From the IMG/VR virus record IMGVR_UViG_3300005253_000652, positions 1 through 44,855 of that record: a stretch of 44,855 nucleotides of DNA. One strand, given 5' to 3'. The notes beneath the pieces are model-generated. The model was given only the letters and a program-made list of their open reading frames with translations, did no database searches and was not told the origin of the DNA. This document shows positions 44,013 to 44,855 of this stretch, piece by piece; position 1 is the first letter of the stretch, and the number at the start of each line of letters is the position of its first letter. Both the position numbers and the translations under genes were made by a program. Source of the DNA: a virus.

Positions 44013-44855
44013 GGGGGTATGTGTGTCGTGTGATGGGCCTGCGGGGGTGTTTGAGGGCAATGGGCGAACGCGCAAGCAGTGCAATGCGTGCAGGCACGCC
44101 AACCGTCCAACGCCCAACAGCAAGCGATGGGGTGGGCGGTGTGCCCACTGTGGCAAGGCGTTTACGGCGTACCGGCCGCAGACGTATTGCTCTAGGCGGT
44201 GCGCTCGGGAGGTGAGGCAGAGGCCGCCGTGCGAGTGTAAGCAATGTGGCAGAGAGTTCGTGCCCAAGGCTGTGGACCGAACGACGTATTGTTCGCGGGA
44301 CTGTGCGTTCGACGCCAAGTCGGAGGGGCATAACGAACGAGAGGCGAGGGTGGCGGCTGAGCGTGCGTTGTGGAAGGCGGGTGTGTGCGAGGTGTGTGGG
44401 AAGCCGTTTGAGCGATCTATGCGGCAGTCGCGATTGTGCTCGCGCGAGTGCTGGCTGCAGAGTGGTCGTGACAGATACCACGCAACGTATGAGCCGACGC
44501 CCGAACGTATGGCAGCGTGTCGGCAATGTGGCGAGTCGATAACCTGGCGCGGCAGGGGGAAGCGGAAGTATTGCGGTGCGTGCCGGGCGATGCACGACGC
44601 CGCGGGGAACTCTGTCTGTGCCCATCGTCGGCGTGCGAGGCTGGGCGGTGCGCAGAGCGAGAGCATAGACCCAGTGGTGCTGTTCGAGATTGACGACTGG
44701 GTGTGTCAACTGTGTGGTGGCCTGGTGCAGCAGTATCCAAAGAGCGACCGCTCATGGCACGACGACCGCGCGAACATCGATCACATCGTCCCGCTCTCGC
44801 GGGGTGGTAGCCACACGTGGGGCAACGTGCAGACGGCGTGCGCGCACTGCAACTG
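43987..44855 (+). CDS. Zinc-ribbon HNH protein running into the small terminase (partial at window end)
   Basis: Starts at ATG 43987 and stays open to the last base (289 codons plus TG). It has an N-terminal Cys cluster, then four tandem ribbons of the CxxCGxxF...YCSxxC kind (CAHC/YCSRRC, CKQC/YCSRDC, CEVC/LCSREC, CRQC/YCGAC), and an HNH domain with CQLCGG, NIDHIVPLSRGG and a final CAHCN. Joining base 44855 to base 1 gives TGG, then KKHAR, which completes a CNxxKxxR HNH ending and continues in frame to ATG 38. A 456-aa HNH-small-terminase fusion is therefore predicted if the genome is circular. Confidence 0.8.
   Translation, partial: MDAVAVRAEGVCVSCDGPAGVFEGNGRTRKQCNACRHANRPTPNSKRWGGRCAHCGKAFTAYRPQTYCSRRCAREVRQRPPCECKQCGREFVPKAVDRTTYCSRDCAFDAKSEGHNEREARVAAERALWKAGVCEVCGKPFERSMRQSRLCSRECWLQSGRDRYHATYEPTPERMAACRQCGESITWRGRGKRKYCGACRAMHDAAGNSVCAHRRRARLGGAQSESIDPVVLFEIDDWVCQLCGGLVQQYPKSDRSWHDDRANIDHIVPLSRGGSHTWGNVQTACAHCN

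Noticed and set aside
1-44855. Integrated prophage with host flanks.
   Set aside because: Both ends carry phage genes that join in frame, and the attP candidate is internal next to the integrase, as expected for a free phage genome rather than an integrated one.

Overview
The window reads as the essentially complete, G+C-rich genome of a temperate siphovirus with an HK97-type head and a lambda-like tail module. The evidence is the gene order: P27-type small terminase, large terminase, portal, S49-type maturation protease, HK97-fold capsid, gp6/gp7/gp10-type connectors, tail terminator, tail tube, G/GT-type chaperone and tape measure, plus an excisionase-like gene beside a tyrosine integrase. 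No host flank is visible. The last base joins the first in frame inside an HNH endonuclease, which suggests a circular or circularly permuted contig cut inside that gene. The host cannot be named from the sequence.

Layout. 1-5.3 kb: terminase, portal and head protease. 5.3-9.8 kb: capsid gene with its own sigma70-like promoter and a structured leader, followed by a 170-aa protein, a parallel beta-helix protein and decoration-like proteins separated by strong hairpins. 9.8-15.1 kb: head-tail connectors, tail tube, chaperone with a predicted programmed -1 frameshift, an intervening repeat-rich HNH gene, and a short tape measure. 15.1-19.0 kb: distal tail or adhesin proteins, with a reverse-strand membrane-protein moron. 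18.9-19.7 kb: two reverse-strand genes and a divergent promoter/operator region. 19.7-22.1 kb: small early genes, excisionase-like protein, integrase and a tRNA-derived attP core. 22.1-22.5 kb: a regulatory stretch with tandem terminators. 22.5-34.1 kb: tightly coupled early genes, including a RecE/RecB-like exonuclease, DUF1376-like replication protein, DnaC-like loader, DNA methyltransferase, PD-(D/E)XK nuclease and RusA resolvase. 34.1-39.1 kb: HNH gene, membrane proteins (candidate lysis genes), metallophosphoesterase and a dNMP-kinase/deoxyribosyltransferase-like fusion. 39.1-43.6 kb: a second set of virion or adhesin genes, including a LamG-like protein, and an endonuclease VII gene. 43.6-44.9 kb: two HNH genes, the second running through the contig ends into the small terminase.

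Most plus-strand genes overlap by 1-4 bases (ATGA, GTGA, TAATG), so extensive translational coupling is expected. Five HNH-family ORFs are present. The most unusual points are the predicted HNH-small-terminase fusion across the contig ends, the tRNA 5'-fragment (candidate attP) inside the integrase reading frame with a promoter upstream of it, the capsid mRNA leader beginning with a UUCG hairpin, and paired dyads in the divergent regulatory region. All functional names are inferred from motifs and gene order; no database search was run.
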